From: Parietaria judaica
Lineage: Eukaryota > Streptophyta > Magnoliopsida > Rosales > Urticaceae
Direction: 5' to 3'
Assembly: GCA_954871525.1 (NCBI GenBank)
Contig: OX940872.1
Coordinates: forward strand, 26,321,746-26,385,745
DNA length: 64,000 nt
The notes under the pieces were generated by a model that ran no database searches, was not told the DNA's origin, and saw only the letters and a program-made list of their open reading frames with translations. The position numbers and the translations under genes are program-made. Below are positions 1 through 10,639 of this stretch, piece by piece; positions within the stretch are counted from its first letter, which is position 1, and each line of letters opens with the position of its first letter.

Positions 1-59
1 TAAAAATTTCGTCCTCGAAATTTAAACGAAACTACCCCCGAACAGAAAGGGGTAGTTCT

Positions 60-638
60 CCATCATCTCCGACTCTAACTCCCATGTTTCCTTTTTTTTA
101 TGTCGGGATTGTTCCACACCACTTTGTATTGAGGGATCTTTCATCGACGAAGAACTTTAACTTCATGGGCGTTAATCTGAATCGGGTATTCCTTATACGT
201 CACATTTTATTGAACGGGTACCTCTGTCTACAGAATGATTTGCTGGGAATCGAGTTCATACCTTCTCAATATCGACACGTTAAATACGTTGTGAACATGA
301 GACAACTGTGGAGGTAAGTCAAGCTTGTATGCAAGTGGTCCAACTCTTTCTACTATCTCGAATGGACCGGTGTATCGCAGAGCCAAATTTCTTTTTATTC
401 CGAAACGAGAAACACCACACATGGGTGTAACCTTCAGAAACACATAGTCGCCAACCATGAATTTCAGTGGCCTTTGTCTTCGATCCGCATATATCTTCTG
501 GTGACTTTGAGCAGCCTTGAGTCTCTCACAAATAGGCTTAATCGCTTGTGTTGTCTCTCTGAGATAGGAATGACTGAGAGTAATACGATCTTCATACTCG
601 ACCCAACGAAGAGGCGAACGGCAAGGTCGACTATACAA
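60..638 (-). pseudogene. Gypsy integrase C-terminal region and chromodomain-like tail, broken
   Basis: The open frame 228-638 matches the post-core region of plant gypsy integrases (KFMVGDYVFLKV, YTGPFEIVERVG, HNVFNVSILRRY). Beyond it, around 75-175, translation in another frame gives chromodomain-like residues (EVKVLRR, then KVVWNN) interrupted by stops. The overlap with the core frame (464-638) shows a frameshift between the two. Confidence 0.75.
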
Positions 639-1219
639 GGCCTCACCGTACCGGTACTAGCCTGAAAACTATTATTGTATGCAAATTCTACGAATGAAAG
701 GTGCTCTTTCCATTTTCCTATGAATTCCAAGACGTACATTCGAAGCATGTCTTCAAAGATTTGAATTACTCGCTCTGATTTCCCGTCAGTCTGCGGGTGA
801 AAAGCTGTGCTCAAACTCAAATCAGTTCCCATTTATTTTTGTAATCTTCTCCAAAACTTTGAGGCGAAACGAGCATCTCGGTCGGAAACTATTAAAACAG
901 GGACTCCATAAAGCTTTACTATCTTTTCCATATATAGTTTACAGAGTTTCGGAACCTTGTAACATGTCCAAATGGTTAAAAACTGGGCTGATTTTAACAA
1001 TCTATCAACGATCACCCACACTGCATCATGTCCACCTCGAGTCCGGGGAAACCCCAAAACGAAGTCCATGGTGATGCAGTCCCATTTCCACTCGGGTATT
1101 TCCAGTGGCTTGAGCTCCCCGCCGAGTTTCTGATGCTCTGCTTTGACCATTCGGCAAACTGGACATCTCTTCACGAACATTGCCACATCAAATTTCATTT
1201 CGTACCAATAATATTGCAT
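464..1219 (-). pseudogene. Gypsy integrase fragments
   Basis: The frame at 833-1219 carries the end of the HHCC zinc-binding domain (the C-P-V-C pair) and the start of the catalytic core (WDCITMDFV with the first acidic residue, and VLIVSDRDARF with the second). The frame at 464-832 continues the core with FHPQTDGKSERV. A stop or frameshift at about 832 separates the two. These are retroviral-type integrase core (rve) signatures. Confidence 0.88.
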
Positions 1220-1416
1220 CTTTAGGTTTTTGGTACATTTTCATACTTCATGGTGAATAGAAACTTGAAACGATGAGATTCTTGTAGGATGGCACACTTT
1301 TTTTTTTTTTGTAGCTTCATCGGGCACCGCAAGCCTTCCTTTGTACGATAAAAACCCATCGACGCCCACACTCCATCATTCAAGTTGTTCTCCAACTCGT
1401 AACCGATTCATATCTC

Positions 1417-2223
1417 TTATAATATCTCTTCACTCGACAAACTTTGTCTGACTTGAAGTACCATTGATGGAACAACTATGACGTTGTATGCACATGATTT
1501 GAATCTGTCGGTATGAAATTCTAAATTGTAATCACCAACGGTAACCGATCTTTTCCATGGTTCCAAGGCCAGAGAAGCAACCAAACCATGGTTCTTCCGA
1601 CTTAAATCATCGGCCACCACCTTTGCTTTTCTTGGGCGATACTGTAGACTAAAATCATAATCTTTCATATACTCCACTCATCTTTGTTGTCATAGACTCA
1701 AATCTCTTTTGAGTGAACAAATACTTGAGACTTTGATGATTAATGAATATCTTAAATCTTGAGCCGTAAAGACGACAACGCCAAATTTTAAGTACAACAC
1801 TGTTGCTAGCTCCAGGTCAAGGGTGAGATAATTTAGTTCGTGAGACTACTGCCTAGAACCATATGTCACCACTCTCCCTTGTTGCATAAGCACACAGCAT
1901 AGTCCACTTCGAGATGCATCCGTATACACTGTAAATACTCCATCTACATTAGGGACAATAAGAACAGAAGCACTCGTCAATCAGAATTTCAATTCTGAAA
2001 AAGACTCTTCACATCTATCATCCCAACTGAACTCAACTGAACATCTTTTCTGGTGAACGTGTTTAGAGGCGCGGTAGTCTTTGAAAATTCCTTCACGAAC
2101 TTTCTGTACTAACCCGCAAGTCCTAGAAAGCTTCAGACTTCTGCCACTTTTCTTAGTTGCCTCCAGTTTAAGATAGCTTCGACCTTTTGACGGGTCTACG
2201 GCAATACCTTCTTGCGAGATCAC
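1417..2223 (-). pseudogene. Gypsy RNase H region, broken
   Basis: Two open pieces (1981-2223 and 1417-1677) separated by stops continue downstream of the reverse transcriptase. The second ends in the segment VVADDLSRK, typical of the end of gypsy RNase H (A-D-A-L-S-R-like), before a spacer that leads to integrase. Between the pieces, 1680-1980 still resembles the domain but has lost its frame. Confidence 0.75.
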
Positions 2224-2246
2224 GTGGCCTGAGAATTTCGCTTATG

Positions 2247-2948
2247 TCATCCCAAATTCATATTTTTCTTTCTTTGCATAGAGATGATGGTCCCGCAAAG
2301 TCTGCAAACTATCCAAAAATGTTCTACGTGTTCTTCTATGCTTCTTGAACAAATAAGTATGTCGTCAATGAAGACAACAACAAATCGATCTAAGTATGCT
2401 CGGAAAATCCTATTCATCAAGTCCATAAACGCCGTTGGAGCGATCGTTAAACCAAAATGCATAACCGTGAACTCAAAGTGACCATATCGTGTACGAAACG
2501 CTGTCTTCGGAATGTCGGCATCTCGAATCTTCAATTGGTGGTAACCCGACCACAAATCTATTTTTGAGAAGTATTTGCATCCTCCCAATTGGTCGAACAA
2601 ATCATCAATGCGCGATAAAGGGCATTTATTCTTAATCGTCATCTTGTTGAGCTGTCTGTAGTCCACACAAAAGCGTAAACTACCATCACTTTTCTTAGCG
2701 AATAACACCGACGCTCCCCACGGTAGTTTACTCTGCCAGATAAACCTTTTACTCAACAAGTCGTCTAATTGCTTCTTCAATTCTGCCAATTCTGCTGGAG
2801 CCATACGGTAATGAGCCATATAAATCGGAAAACTCCTAGGAACTAGGTCAATGTCAAACCCAATCCACAATTTGGAGAAAATCCTAAAATCCTTGGCAAA
2901 ACACATCTTCAAGATCTTGTAATATGGGGATGTGCGGGTCAATTGCAC
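2247..2948 (-). pseudogene. Gypsy reverse transcriptase fragment
   Basis: A 233-codon open frame carries Ty3/gypsy reverse transcriptase features: the substrate-binding segment around [12 protein letters not shown], the palm segment [12 protein letters not shown], and the catalytic motif FIDDIL with its two aspartates. It is the best preserved domain. The frame is lost at both ends, so it is no longer joined to protease or RNase H. Confidence 0.9.
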
Positions 2949-3031
2949 TTTGCCTCACACCTTCGATGGCACAATTAACTTCCGACCCTTCAAAATTTAT
3001 CTTTCCTCCAAGGAGAGACTTCAAGATAAAA

Positions 3032-3280
3032 TTATGAGGTCATATTAACATGCTCATTTTCTTTTCTTCTAAGGGTGCCATGTATTTTGTAGCAGTCTAC
3101 TATAACAATGTACTTCTCTAATAAATTCAATTCCAATGTTACATCAAACTCTATCATACGGAGAACGATTACGTCAAATGATAATTTACACCCCTCAATG
3201 ACAAGCTTACAAGACTTGCATATCATTAAAGTTTTTGGCAATTTCCTATATGAGCGCACAACGATGAAGGAATAATACAT
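3032..3280 (-). pseudogene. Gypsy protease remnant
   Basis: An 82-codon open stretch on the minus strand resembles the C-terminal half of a Ty3/gypsy aspartic protease, including a segment like the conserved one ending EFDVTLELNLLEKY. The catalytic D-S/T-G triad is not visible, so this is only a fragment. It lies upstream (minus strand) of the reverse transcriptase, as expected. Confidence 0.6.
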
Positions 3281-3782
3281 GTCTAGAAGTTTTTGGCTGA
3301 AACAATCAGTTCTGAGAAATTAGAGTAACGCTTTGGCGTAACGTTCTCGCAAACCCATTGCGCATGAAATTATTACCCAAAATTTACCATTCTAGCTTCA
3401 GGGCTAACTACGAAATCAGAATTATCAAGCACCTCAAATTTTTCTTCATTAATGCCATTCGCATCTCAATTGCAGCAGCATCAGGAAATTCATCAAACTA
3501 TAAAGGATTTTGGAACAGGATCTCCTTAAAAGATTTCATTATTTCAACTGCAGAACTAAGAGATTGTATCACGTATTATGTAACATCGAATACAATGCAG
3601 ATTCTTAAAGATCTAACGGGGAACGCGGATTTAGGGTACTTTGGGAATTCCGAACCATGTTGATCAACTGTAGAAAGATTAAATGTCAGGATTATGGATG
3701 GTGATACAGAATAAAACACGACCCAAAATATTTAAAGAAAAGAAATAATTTTATGGTGTTGTACCCTAGGTGTCGTAACCTA

Positions 3783-3795
3783 GGCTCTGATACCA
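3783..3795 (-). other. Primer-binding site of the gypsy element (initiator tRNA-Met type)
   Basis: The minus strand reads TGGTATCAGAGCC, complementary to the 3' end of plant initiator methionine tRNA. It is the usual primer-binding site of plant LTR retrotransposons and sits three bases inside the LTR end, fixing element polarity and LTR boundary. Confidence 0.9.
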
Positions 3796-3798
3796 AAC

Positions 3799-5834
3799 TG
3801 TAACGCCCCTAGATGGGGGTTAGTAGAATAAGTCAAAAACAACGACTTTTCAAACTTGGACCGGTCAATGACACATCATCATTTAAACAATACCGTTGAA
3901 TATTCAACGTCCACGTCAACAAGAACATAACTTTTGCCCATGGGACTTAAAATGACAATACAACATAAACGACCACAGTTTATACAACACCATAAAACGA
4001 CAATTACAAAGTACCACCATCACAAATATCCTTAATTTAATCCTTTACATTTTCAAATTTAAAGATCAACTAAAAATACGAAATTAACCACGACGAACAT
4101 ATAGACTTCCTGAATCAAACTACTCCTCTTCCGGAGTCTGATACTGAACACCACCTGAAGCTGGAAAGAAAAAAATGTATATGGAAGGGGTGAGCACCAC
4201 ACGCTCAGTAGGGAATCTATTACCAATTCTCTTTACCGAACCTTTATTAGTCAAAATTCAATTAAATAAATTAAACGTCATCGAAAACCATTTAATCATC
4301 ATTTCCAATAATAATATAAATAAATAAATATACCCCACAAAAGTCAAATCATTTCGGTGATCCATGCCGAGTCAGCTCGCGCCTTTACTCCACTACATAC
4401 CATCGAGTCCTCAAGGCACGAGCACAGGTGGACTGGAAGTCCCTGACCGTAACTCGCCCTCGACTCGGGATCCTAATCACCCCAAAGGCGGCCAGTTCGC
4501 CATGGGCCGAGATGTTGACTTTTGGGCCACCAATCATATCCATAATCCATATCCATATTCGGCCTACTGCGCAGTAGCCAGCTGCTCGTCAGCAGCTCAT
4601 CCGCCCGAAGCGGGTACCATACCATAATAATCATCATCCGCCCGAAGCGGGTACCATATAATAATAATAATAATAATCATCATCCGCCCGAAGCGGGTAT
4701 CAACATACGTCATCCCGACGTAATCATAAACATAAAATATAGTAACGAATATTAAACCATACCTGGTTCTCTGCCTCGCTCTCAAGCGACGACAATCACG
4801 ACATTAATTTTATTAAATTCCAATATTAACCTATCCGGTTCAATCTTAGTTAATTAGTTGGTTTCTACGTTCATTTTAAATTGCGAGAAAAGGTAATAGC
4901 CCCTACCTCGATTTGTGGAAACTTGATCGATTGACTAGCTAATCGAAGATGCGGGTTCGTCTTGGCCTTGAGATTGATGATTAGAGACTTCGGGATCTGT
5001 TGAACTATTCAAGACGGGTGGTTCGGGCAACACGGTTATCGAGGCGACCACGGGACGACTATCCGTGCCAGCTATAACACCGATACCATCCATAAGTCAA
5101 ATACTACTAAGATTGGAATTTAAACTGTCAATTGAAAACCCGATACACTGAAATTTAACCCGGGCCGAATTCCCGTCGGGCACGCAAAACGAGGCAGCAA
5201 AACGAGCATCAATTCGATAATTTATACTTCTCCTAGCTTAATTCAACTGTTCTAAACGCAATGGCGAGGTCAATTTCATCAATCAAGGCCCAGAATATAC
5301 CTAATTTTATCATCTCAAAATCAGAAACTAGGGCAAGGAAATTCGAGCTCACCGAGAGTCCGATGACAATTCCGATTGAGGGCTTTCGATCTCATCGGCG
5401 AGGGCTTCAAAACCCCTCAATAAATTCCGGGTTTGGAAAATGACGCGGAGGCCGACGGCGGCGACCGACGAGAGCGGCGGTGAGGCGGCAACTCCAACAA
5501 ACTCTACTGACCTTCGTGAACCGGGTTCCGGTGTTAGTTTTCTCAAATTCAAACCGAAACGGAATAGATCTCGAGCTAAGAAACCGAACCTTTGGGCGAC
5601 TATTCCGGCTAAACGCCGCCACCTCCGGTCGACTTACGCCTAGCAGTAGACTCGCCTTCTTGAGAGCTTTCCGACGCCACCAACCACGCTCCGATCGGAG
5701 CTCCGGGGAAGGAGATATTAAGCTTTGAAGTTTCTTTGATGAGAGAGATTTTTTTTTTTAGAGAGAGAGAAACAAAACGACGAGGAGATGGGAAAAGGTG
5801 GGGCATTTGTTCACTCGAAGCTTACCTGACAACA
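3799..5834 (-). repeat. 5' LTR of the gypsy element
   Basis: The inner edge is well defined: on the minus strand the LTR ends in GTTACA, followed by a 3-base spacer and the primer-binding site. The outer edge is my inference: the minus strand begins TGTTGTCAGG at 5834, just before an oligo-T/(TA)n tract at 5836-5885. The length of about 2.0 kb fits chromovirus LTRs. Inside are three copies of a GC-rich hairpin unit (4601-4616, 4638-4653, 4684-4699) in a TAA-rich spacer and, near the outer edge, a GC-rich stretch (5440-5720). The small ORFs here are not genes. Confidence 0.75.
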
Positions 5835-5843
5835 TCTTTTTTT

Positions 5844-5889
<46 letters not shown>

Positions 5890-6509
5890 GAGGGTATTAC
5901 AACTCTACTCTATCACACTTGAAATTCTACTTAGAGGAGGAAAAGGTGAAGATGGTCTCTATTCTCTACACCTTTGACAAAGATCAACTCAGGAATTCAC
6001 ACTCTATCTGTATGTGTGTGTGAATTCACACTCTCTTTCAAATAAAGTTTCTTTGTATAGTCCGTGGCATAAACATTTGTGTAGCACTATGACTAAAATT
6101 CTCACGTTATGTAACATTTCTCATATAAATCTTTTAAATTATTTTTTACATTCTTTTAATTAAGATATTATAGAGAATTGCAAGTGGTGGATTCAAAATT
6201 AAAAAAAAAAAAAAAAGAACGATACGATTCGAAATCAACAAATATGATTTAAGTAAAAAAAAATTAATACTGAATAGGTGGAGAGACATATTTTTATTAT
6301 AATTTAATAGCACTTTGTTAAAAAATATGATCAGCGTCACTAAAAATTGAACGAATCATATTTTATTTCAATTTTTATGATTTTAAGTATTTTTATTGTT
6401 ATTTTTGCGAACGTGAATTAAGTTGACATGAATACTTGCATAACAAGTTTTTATTTTAATTAGTTGTTATTTATTTCTCTTACTTGAGCATCAAGTTTAT
6501 TTAGCTCTG
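5835..6509. other. AT-rich intergenic, with (TA)n microsatellite
   Basis: A (TA)n run occupies about 5848-5885. A short direct repeat (GAATTCACACTCT) occurs twice near 5993 and 6021. From about 6130 the sequence is the upstream half of the duplicated LEA unit, shared with 7404 onward. I see no gene. Confidence 0.6.
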
Positions 6510-6517
6510 TATATAAG
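6510..6517 (+). promoter_or_regulatory. Probable TATA box of LEA copy 1
   Basis: TATATAAG lies about 130 bases upstream of the LEA start codon, in the duplicated upstream region. The position suits a plant TATA box with a leader of about 100 bases. Inferred from spacing only. Confidence 0.5.
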
Positions 6518-6646
6518 CAACGCAATTCATATGTTTGTATTCAAAGTAGATTAAACACGCAATTCATTTGTTTATTGGTTTGGAATGGATGATGAGTAGA
6601 GGCTAATCAGTACCGTGCGCGCTGCTGCAGAGAATACGAGCTAACG

Positions 6647-7321
6647 ATGGAGTCAGCCAAGGAGAAGGCCTACGAAAACGCAAGGGTCGCGAAGGAGAAA
6701 GCCTACGAAGCGGCGGAATCAGCCAAGGATAAGGCATACGATACTGCACGCAAAGCTGACGAGGCCAGGCACAGTGCGAAGGAAGCGGCTTATGACGCCT
6801 CCAGAGCAGCCAAAGACAAGAGATATATATATGACGCTGCACAGCCGGCCAAAGAGAAGGCAAAAGAGGCGGGCAAAGCGGGCGAGGCCAGGCACAGTGC
6901 GAAGGAGGCGGCTTATGACGGCTCCAGAGCAGCCAAAGATAAGAGATATGACGCTGCACACACGGCTAAAGAGAAGGGACGTTACGATGCTGCGGAAACG
7001 GCTAAAGAGAAGGCCAAAGAGGGGAGAGAGAAGCGTTATGCTGCGAAAGAGAATGCCACGGAGAAGATGGAAGAGCGGGCGAAGGATGCGCCCAAGGCGA
7101 ACTTGGAGGCTGCGGAGGAGAAAGCGCAGCGCATCGGAGGGGCGAAAGAAGCTTCGCAGTCGTGGACTGAATGGGCCAAAGACAAGATCTCCCAAGGACT
7201 CCGCTTTAGAGACTCCCAAGATAGCTCAAGCGCTTCCAAGAATACCAAGGATAATATCTACGATGCTGCTTCCGGTATGCAATCTTTTTGGATCATTGAT
7301 GGGTTTTTATTAATAAAATAA
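6647..7321 (+). CDS. LEA_4 (group 3 LEA) family protein, copy 1
   Basis: The 224-residue product is Ala/Lys/Glu-rich and almost entirely made of 11-residue amphipathic repeats of the type AKEKAYEAAES, the hallmark of group 3 (LEA_4) late embryogenesis abundant proteins. These are disordered in water, fold as helices on drying, and protect membranes and proteins. There is no signal peptide or membrane segment, so it is probably cytosolic. A 123-bp (41-codon) stretch is duplicated in tandem (starting near 6761 and 6884). The last residues (MQSFWIIDGFLLIK) are hydrophobic and unlike the rest; they follow a possible splice donor (GTATGC at 7275), so the true protein may continue in an exon I could not find. 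A tandem paralogue starts 1250 bp downstream. Confidence 0.85.
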   Translation: MESAKEKAYENARVAKEKAYEAAESAKDKAYDTARKADEARHSAKEAAYDASRAAKDKRYIYDAAQPAKEKAKEAGKAGEARHSAKEAAYDGSRAAKDKRYDAAHTAKEKGRYDAAETAKEKAKEGREKRYAAKENATEKMEERAKDAPKANLEAAEEKAQRIGGAKEASQSWTEWAKDKISQGLRFRDSQDSSSASKNTKDNIYDAASGMQSFWIIDGFLLIK

Positions 7322-7738
7322 CATAAAATCATAAGGTTTGAAATTGACCTACGCAATTCAATGACATAAAATCATAGGTTTTGGCTTAAAACAATTCAAC
7401 AGTTTTTAAATTATTTACAGTCTATATTAAGATATTAGAGAGATTCGAAAAGCGGTGGATTAAAAAAAAACGATAAAATTCAAAATCAACATACTGTATA
7501 TAATCTAAGTAATTTTTTTAAACTTGATAAAAATATATATATATCTATGATGATGAGCGTCAATAAAAAATTGAACGAAGAATATTTTATTTCAATACTT
7601 ACGATTTTAAGTATTTTTATTGTTATATTTCCACTTTGAACTCTTTTTCAATCGGTCGAAATTTTAAAAAAATTATCGTGACATGCGATTTCTTTTTTCT
7701 AAATATTAAGTTTCAATATTTGGCTCAAAATTAATGCT

Positions 7739-7746
7739 TATAAATA
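7739..7746 (+). promoter_or_regulatory. Probable TATA box of LEA copy 2
   Basis: TATAAATA lies about 150 bases upstream of the copy 2 start codon, within the duplicated promoter region, at roughly the same place as the box of copy 1. Spacing and composition are the only evidence. Confidence 0.4.
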
Positions 7747-7896
7747 AGTTTATTGAAGAGTATACATGTTCAAAGCCGATTAAACACGCAATTCATATGT
7801 TTGTTGGCTTCGAATGGATGAGTAGAGGCTAGTCAGTTCGACGGGGAGAGGGCGAGAGACGCGAAAGACGCTGCTGCAGAGAATACGAGCATAACG

Positions 7897-8292
7897 ATGG
7901 AGTCGGCCAAGGAGAAGGCGTACGAAACCGCAAGGGTTGCGAAGGAGAAAGCCTACGAAGCGGCGGAATCAACCAAGGAGAAGGCATACGATACCGCACG
8001 CAAAGTTGGCGAGGCCATGCACAGTGCGAAGGAGGCGGCTTATGACGCCTTCAGAGCAGCCAAAGATAAGAGCTATGACGCTGCACAGATGGCCAAAGAG
8101 AAGGCAAGGGAGGCGAGAGAAAAGGTTTATGATGCTGCGGAAACGGCTAAAGAGAAGGCCAAAGAGGCGAGAGAGAAGCGTTATGCTGCGAAACAGAGTG
8201 CCACAAAGAAGATGGAAGAGCGGGCGAAACAAGAGCAGGCCAAGGATGAAGAGCTTGGAGGCGGCCGAGGAGAAAGCGCAGTGCATCATTGA
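7897..8292 (+). CDS. LEA_4 family protein, copy 2, C-terminus frameshifted
   Basis: This is a tandem copy of the upstream LEA_4 gene with the same start (MESAKEKAYE) and the same 11-residue repeats, at 131 residues. It lacks the internal 41-codon duplication of copy 1. Near 8235-8255 the frame shifts: the annotated frame ends in GGGRGESAVHH, while the next frame continues LEAAEEKAQCIIDNIGFGE and ends at 8329, matching copy 1 up to the point where both still align. So the C-terminal helix repeats have been replaced by a short unrelated tail. It may still be a working short LEA protein or be decaying. Upstream sequence (7404-7896) is a copy of 6131-6646, so the duplication included the promoter. 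Confidence 0.75.
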   Translation: MESAKEKAYETARVAKEKAYEAAESTKEKAYDTARKVGEAMHSAKEAAYDAFRAAKDKSYDAAQMAKEKAREAREKVYDAAETAKEKAKEAREKRYAAKQSATKKMEERAKQEQAKDEELGGGRGESAVHH

Positions 8293-8690
8293 CAACATCG
8301 GTTTCGGGGAGCGAGATGAGGAGCTTTGAAACCTTGTATGGCTTCGAACCCATCTCATAACACACTTCCTTTTTCCGACTTTTTAACGTATTTTCCGGTT
8401 GATCATTGGGCTTTTGGTGAGTGATGAATATATGTATGTTGGTATTTCCCCCGTCTGGCTATATAATATGTTACTTTGTTTTTAAAAGGAAATAACTTGT
8501 CAAATAGATTAAAGGGGAGTTTGAGTCACTAGTAACAGATTACATAAGCCACTCAGGGGCACGTACATGAACGCATGTCAGATGTCACACCTGCGAGGCG
8601 AGATAGAGCTAGACAGTTTGCTACTTCGTTACTAGACCTAAGGATCCAAGGATTGGACCTTAAAAACACATGAGCTTCCCTCATTCTAAA

Positions 8691-8727
8691 AAATACGAGT
8701 AACATATATAATATGTTACTCGTATTT
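8691..8727. repeat. Perfect 17-bp inverted repeat with 3-base loop
   Basis: Arms 8691-8707 and 8711-8727 (AAATACGAGTAACATAT and its reverse complement) are perfect, with a 3-base loop. Outer, weaker complementarity (ATTCTAAAA near 8682 against TTTTAGAAT near 8743) suggests the core of a small Stowaway-like MITE. Confidence 0.7.
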
Positions 8728-8873
8728 TATAATAAATGATCCTTTTAGAATTTAAGCACGTAGTACATGCATTAGGAAGAAGTTATATTTTCGTTTCGGC
8801 AAGAATCCGTGGTTGCTTCATTGATGATGATTATATTTACATTATAAGGATTATAGTTACATTATTAGATATA

Positions 8874-9235
8874 GGGAATCGGCAAAAGTACTTAAAGTTA
8901 CTGAAAAGTTGATGTTAAGGTTTTTTTTTTTTTTGTGTGGCTAAAATTGCCGAACTCTTGTTTTGTGTTTTCTGTCAAGTTTCCGCCCACACTGCATCAC
9001 GTGTCATGTTTCTTTAACGTATAAAAAATATTATTATTAATTAAAAAAAATCAAACTACTTTATCAATGATAAACAATGGTATATCTAATGAGTTTAAAA
9101 ACGTGATATGTGACATAATTATGGACGAAAATATGACAAGATACACAAAATAAAAGTTTGGCAACTTTCGTCACAAAAAAAAGAACTTAATGTTAATTTT
9201 TCAAAGACTTTAAGTATTTATGCCGCTATTTTCTC
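8874..9235. mobile_element. Foldback MITE-like element (no clear TSD)
   Basis: The left end (GGGAATCGGCAAAAGTACTT) and the right end, read in reverse complement (AATAGCGGCATAAATACTT), align over about 100 bases with the same order of blocks (CTTAAAGT, TTAACATTAAG, oligo-T, TTGCC-AACT). The centre is unique AT-rich sequence. The ends share the GCGGC motif of the other foldback elements in the window, but I could not find matching target-site duplications. Confidence 0.55.
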
Positions 9236-10639
9236 TATAATTTATTTGCAAATTAGAATAAACTGACATTATCAGCGGCATGCATTATCGATCAAGATTA
9301 TAAATATACGCAATTTTGGCGTCTATTAAATTTGAACGTAGGATCTCTCAAAGAATCTCGTAGTGGGGTATACTACGAGGTTACAAAGACCTAATTTAAC
9401 GCAAAAATATTTAATACGTATATTCTTACATATTATTTGAAATATATATATATCTAATGAATATTAAAATATATTATTTAAAGGACAACAAAATGATAAT
9501 TTGGAGATAATTTTGATTCCATCTCCATAATTCTTTAGACGTCGGAAATTTTTGTTCTAATTAATTAGAGGCCGGGCATAGACCGAGTTGGGCTGGGCCT
9601 AGAGCCCTACAATTTTTACTCTAATTTAGAGCCCTGCAAAATGCTAAAATGTCACCGAGTTATAATAGTCTCTCAACTCTCAGTCTCAAGTCATGATGAA
9701 CTTCTTGGTAATTGCTTCCCACTTCTTGGTGCCATATTTTTATTTTTATTTTTATTTTTTTAATCCTCAAAGTTAGTTTTTTTAGAGCTATTTGATCAAA
9801 TTAATTTCTTATCCTCAATGAATGATTAAAAAAAACAAAAGCACTCCAAATTTTATTTAAAATCTTAACAAGTCTTGAATCTGGATATTTTTTTTGTTTT
9901 CCTTTCAAACTAAAAAAATTCATTTGCTAAAATTATTTTATTTTTTAAATTCAGATAGATTTTTTATTTGATTACTGATCAATTATTTTCAATTTAAAAG
10001 AAGAGGAAATGGTTTGAATTTAATTACATGTTTAAATTAAAACGTGATAAATAATAAAAAAAAAAACTCAAATCATATGTTCCACCAAGAAGTTCATTGG
10101 ATGTAGTAACCCAAGGTTACTTGTGGATGTATGATATAATTTTTTTTTTTTTTTTTGGAATTCGATCATTTGCGTTGCAAATGCTCAAACACTTAATACG
10201 TATATGTATATACAAAAGCGAATAAATAAGACGAAGGATTTTTTTTAGATAGGTTCGTCCGAAGGCGGTAGTTGACTAAGTCCTCTGTTAGTTTATTGCA
10301 ATGGAAAACATAGACGGACAACTACATGCAACAATCACGTCAAGAGAGAGAAAAAAGAGAAGAAGTAGAGAAAATATAAAAGAAAAACTCTTAATTCAAT
10401 ATATGGACGGATAGAAAACTCTCAATATGTTCTCCCTGAAAAGTATCCGTGTCTGATTCTTCATCTGAGGGTGATATTTATAGCCTTCAATCTTCCTGTT
10501 GGACTTCTTAGAATCTTGGAGTCATCTTTCACAGCTGACTGGTTATCCAGTTGACACGTGCTCCACGACTTCGTGCTTTACGCCGAGCTAGACCCTTGAT
10601 TGAATAGAGACATTGAGAGTTTGACTTCGTGCTCCTAGT

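Larger units (their letters stand above)
1..5834 (-). mobile_element. Decayed Ty3/gypsy chromovirus retrotransposon, missing its 3' LTR side
   Basis: Read on the minus strand the order is 5' LTR (3799-5834), primer-binding site (3783-3795), protease remnant, reverse transcriptase, RNase H, integrase and a chromodomain-like tail, which is the Ty3/gypsy (Metaviridae) order. The chromodomain-like tail places it among the chromoviruses, probably near Tekay/Del or Reina. The internal region is only about 3.8 kb and about 0.5 kb separates protease from the primer-binding site, so most of gag has been lost. Every pol domain is split by stops or frameshifts, so the copy cannot make its own proteins. 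Position 1 lies at the very end of the polyprotein region, so the 3' LTR should begin just outside the window; target-site duplications therefore cannot be checked. Confidence 0.9.
8330..10631. other. Intergenic, AT-rich, with small hairpin and foldback sequences
   Basis: No gene seen. It contains a perfect hairpin at 8691-8727 and a foldback pair at 8874-9235 (listed separately), then AT-rich sequence. From about 10245 to 10639 the minus strand looks like LTR or promoter sequence with a TATA-like site (plus coordinates 10474-10483); it is interrupted by the hAT-like element at 10640 and resumes after 11124. It could be an old LTR, but I could not define its ends. Confidence 0.5.

Noticed and set aside
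4597..4785. Possible CRISPR-like repeat array in the LTR
   Set aside because: Only three short hairpins with TAA-rich spacers in a eukaryotic LTR; not a CRISPR array.
6719..7219. 166-codon minus-strand ORF over LEA copy 1
   Set aside because: Shadow of the repetitive LEA coding strand; no independent support.
8874..9235. TSD for the first foldback
   Set aside because: Flanks TTAGATATA and TATAATTTA do not match; listed as an element without TSD.
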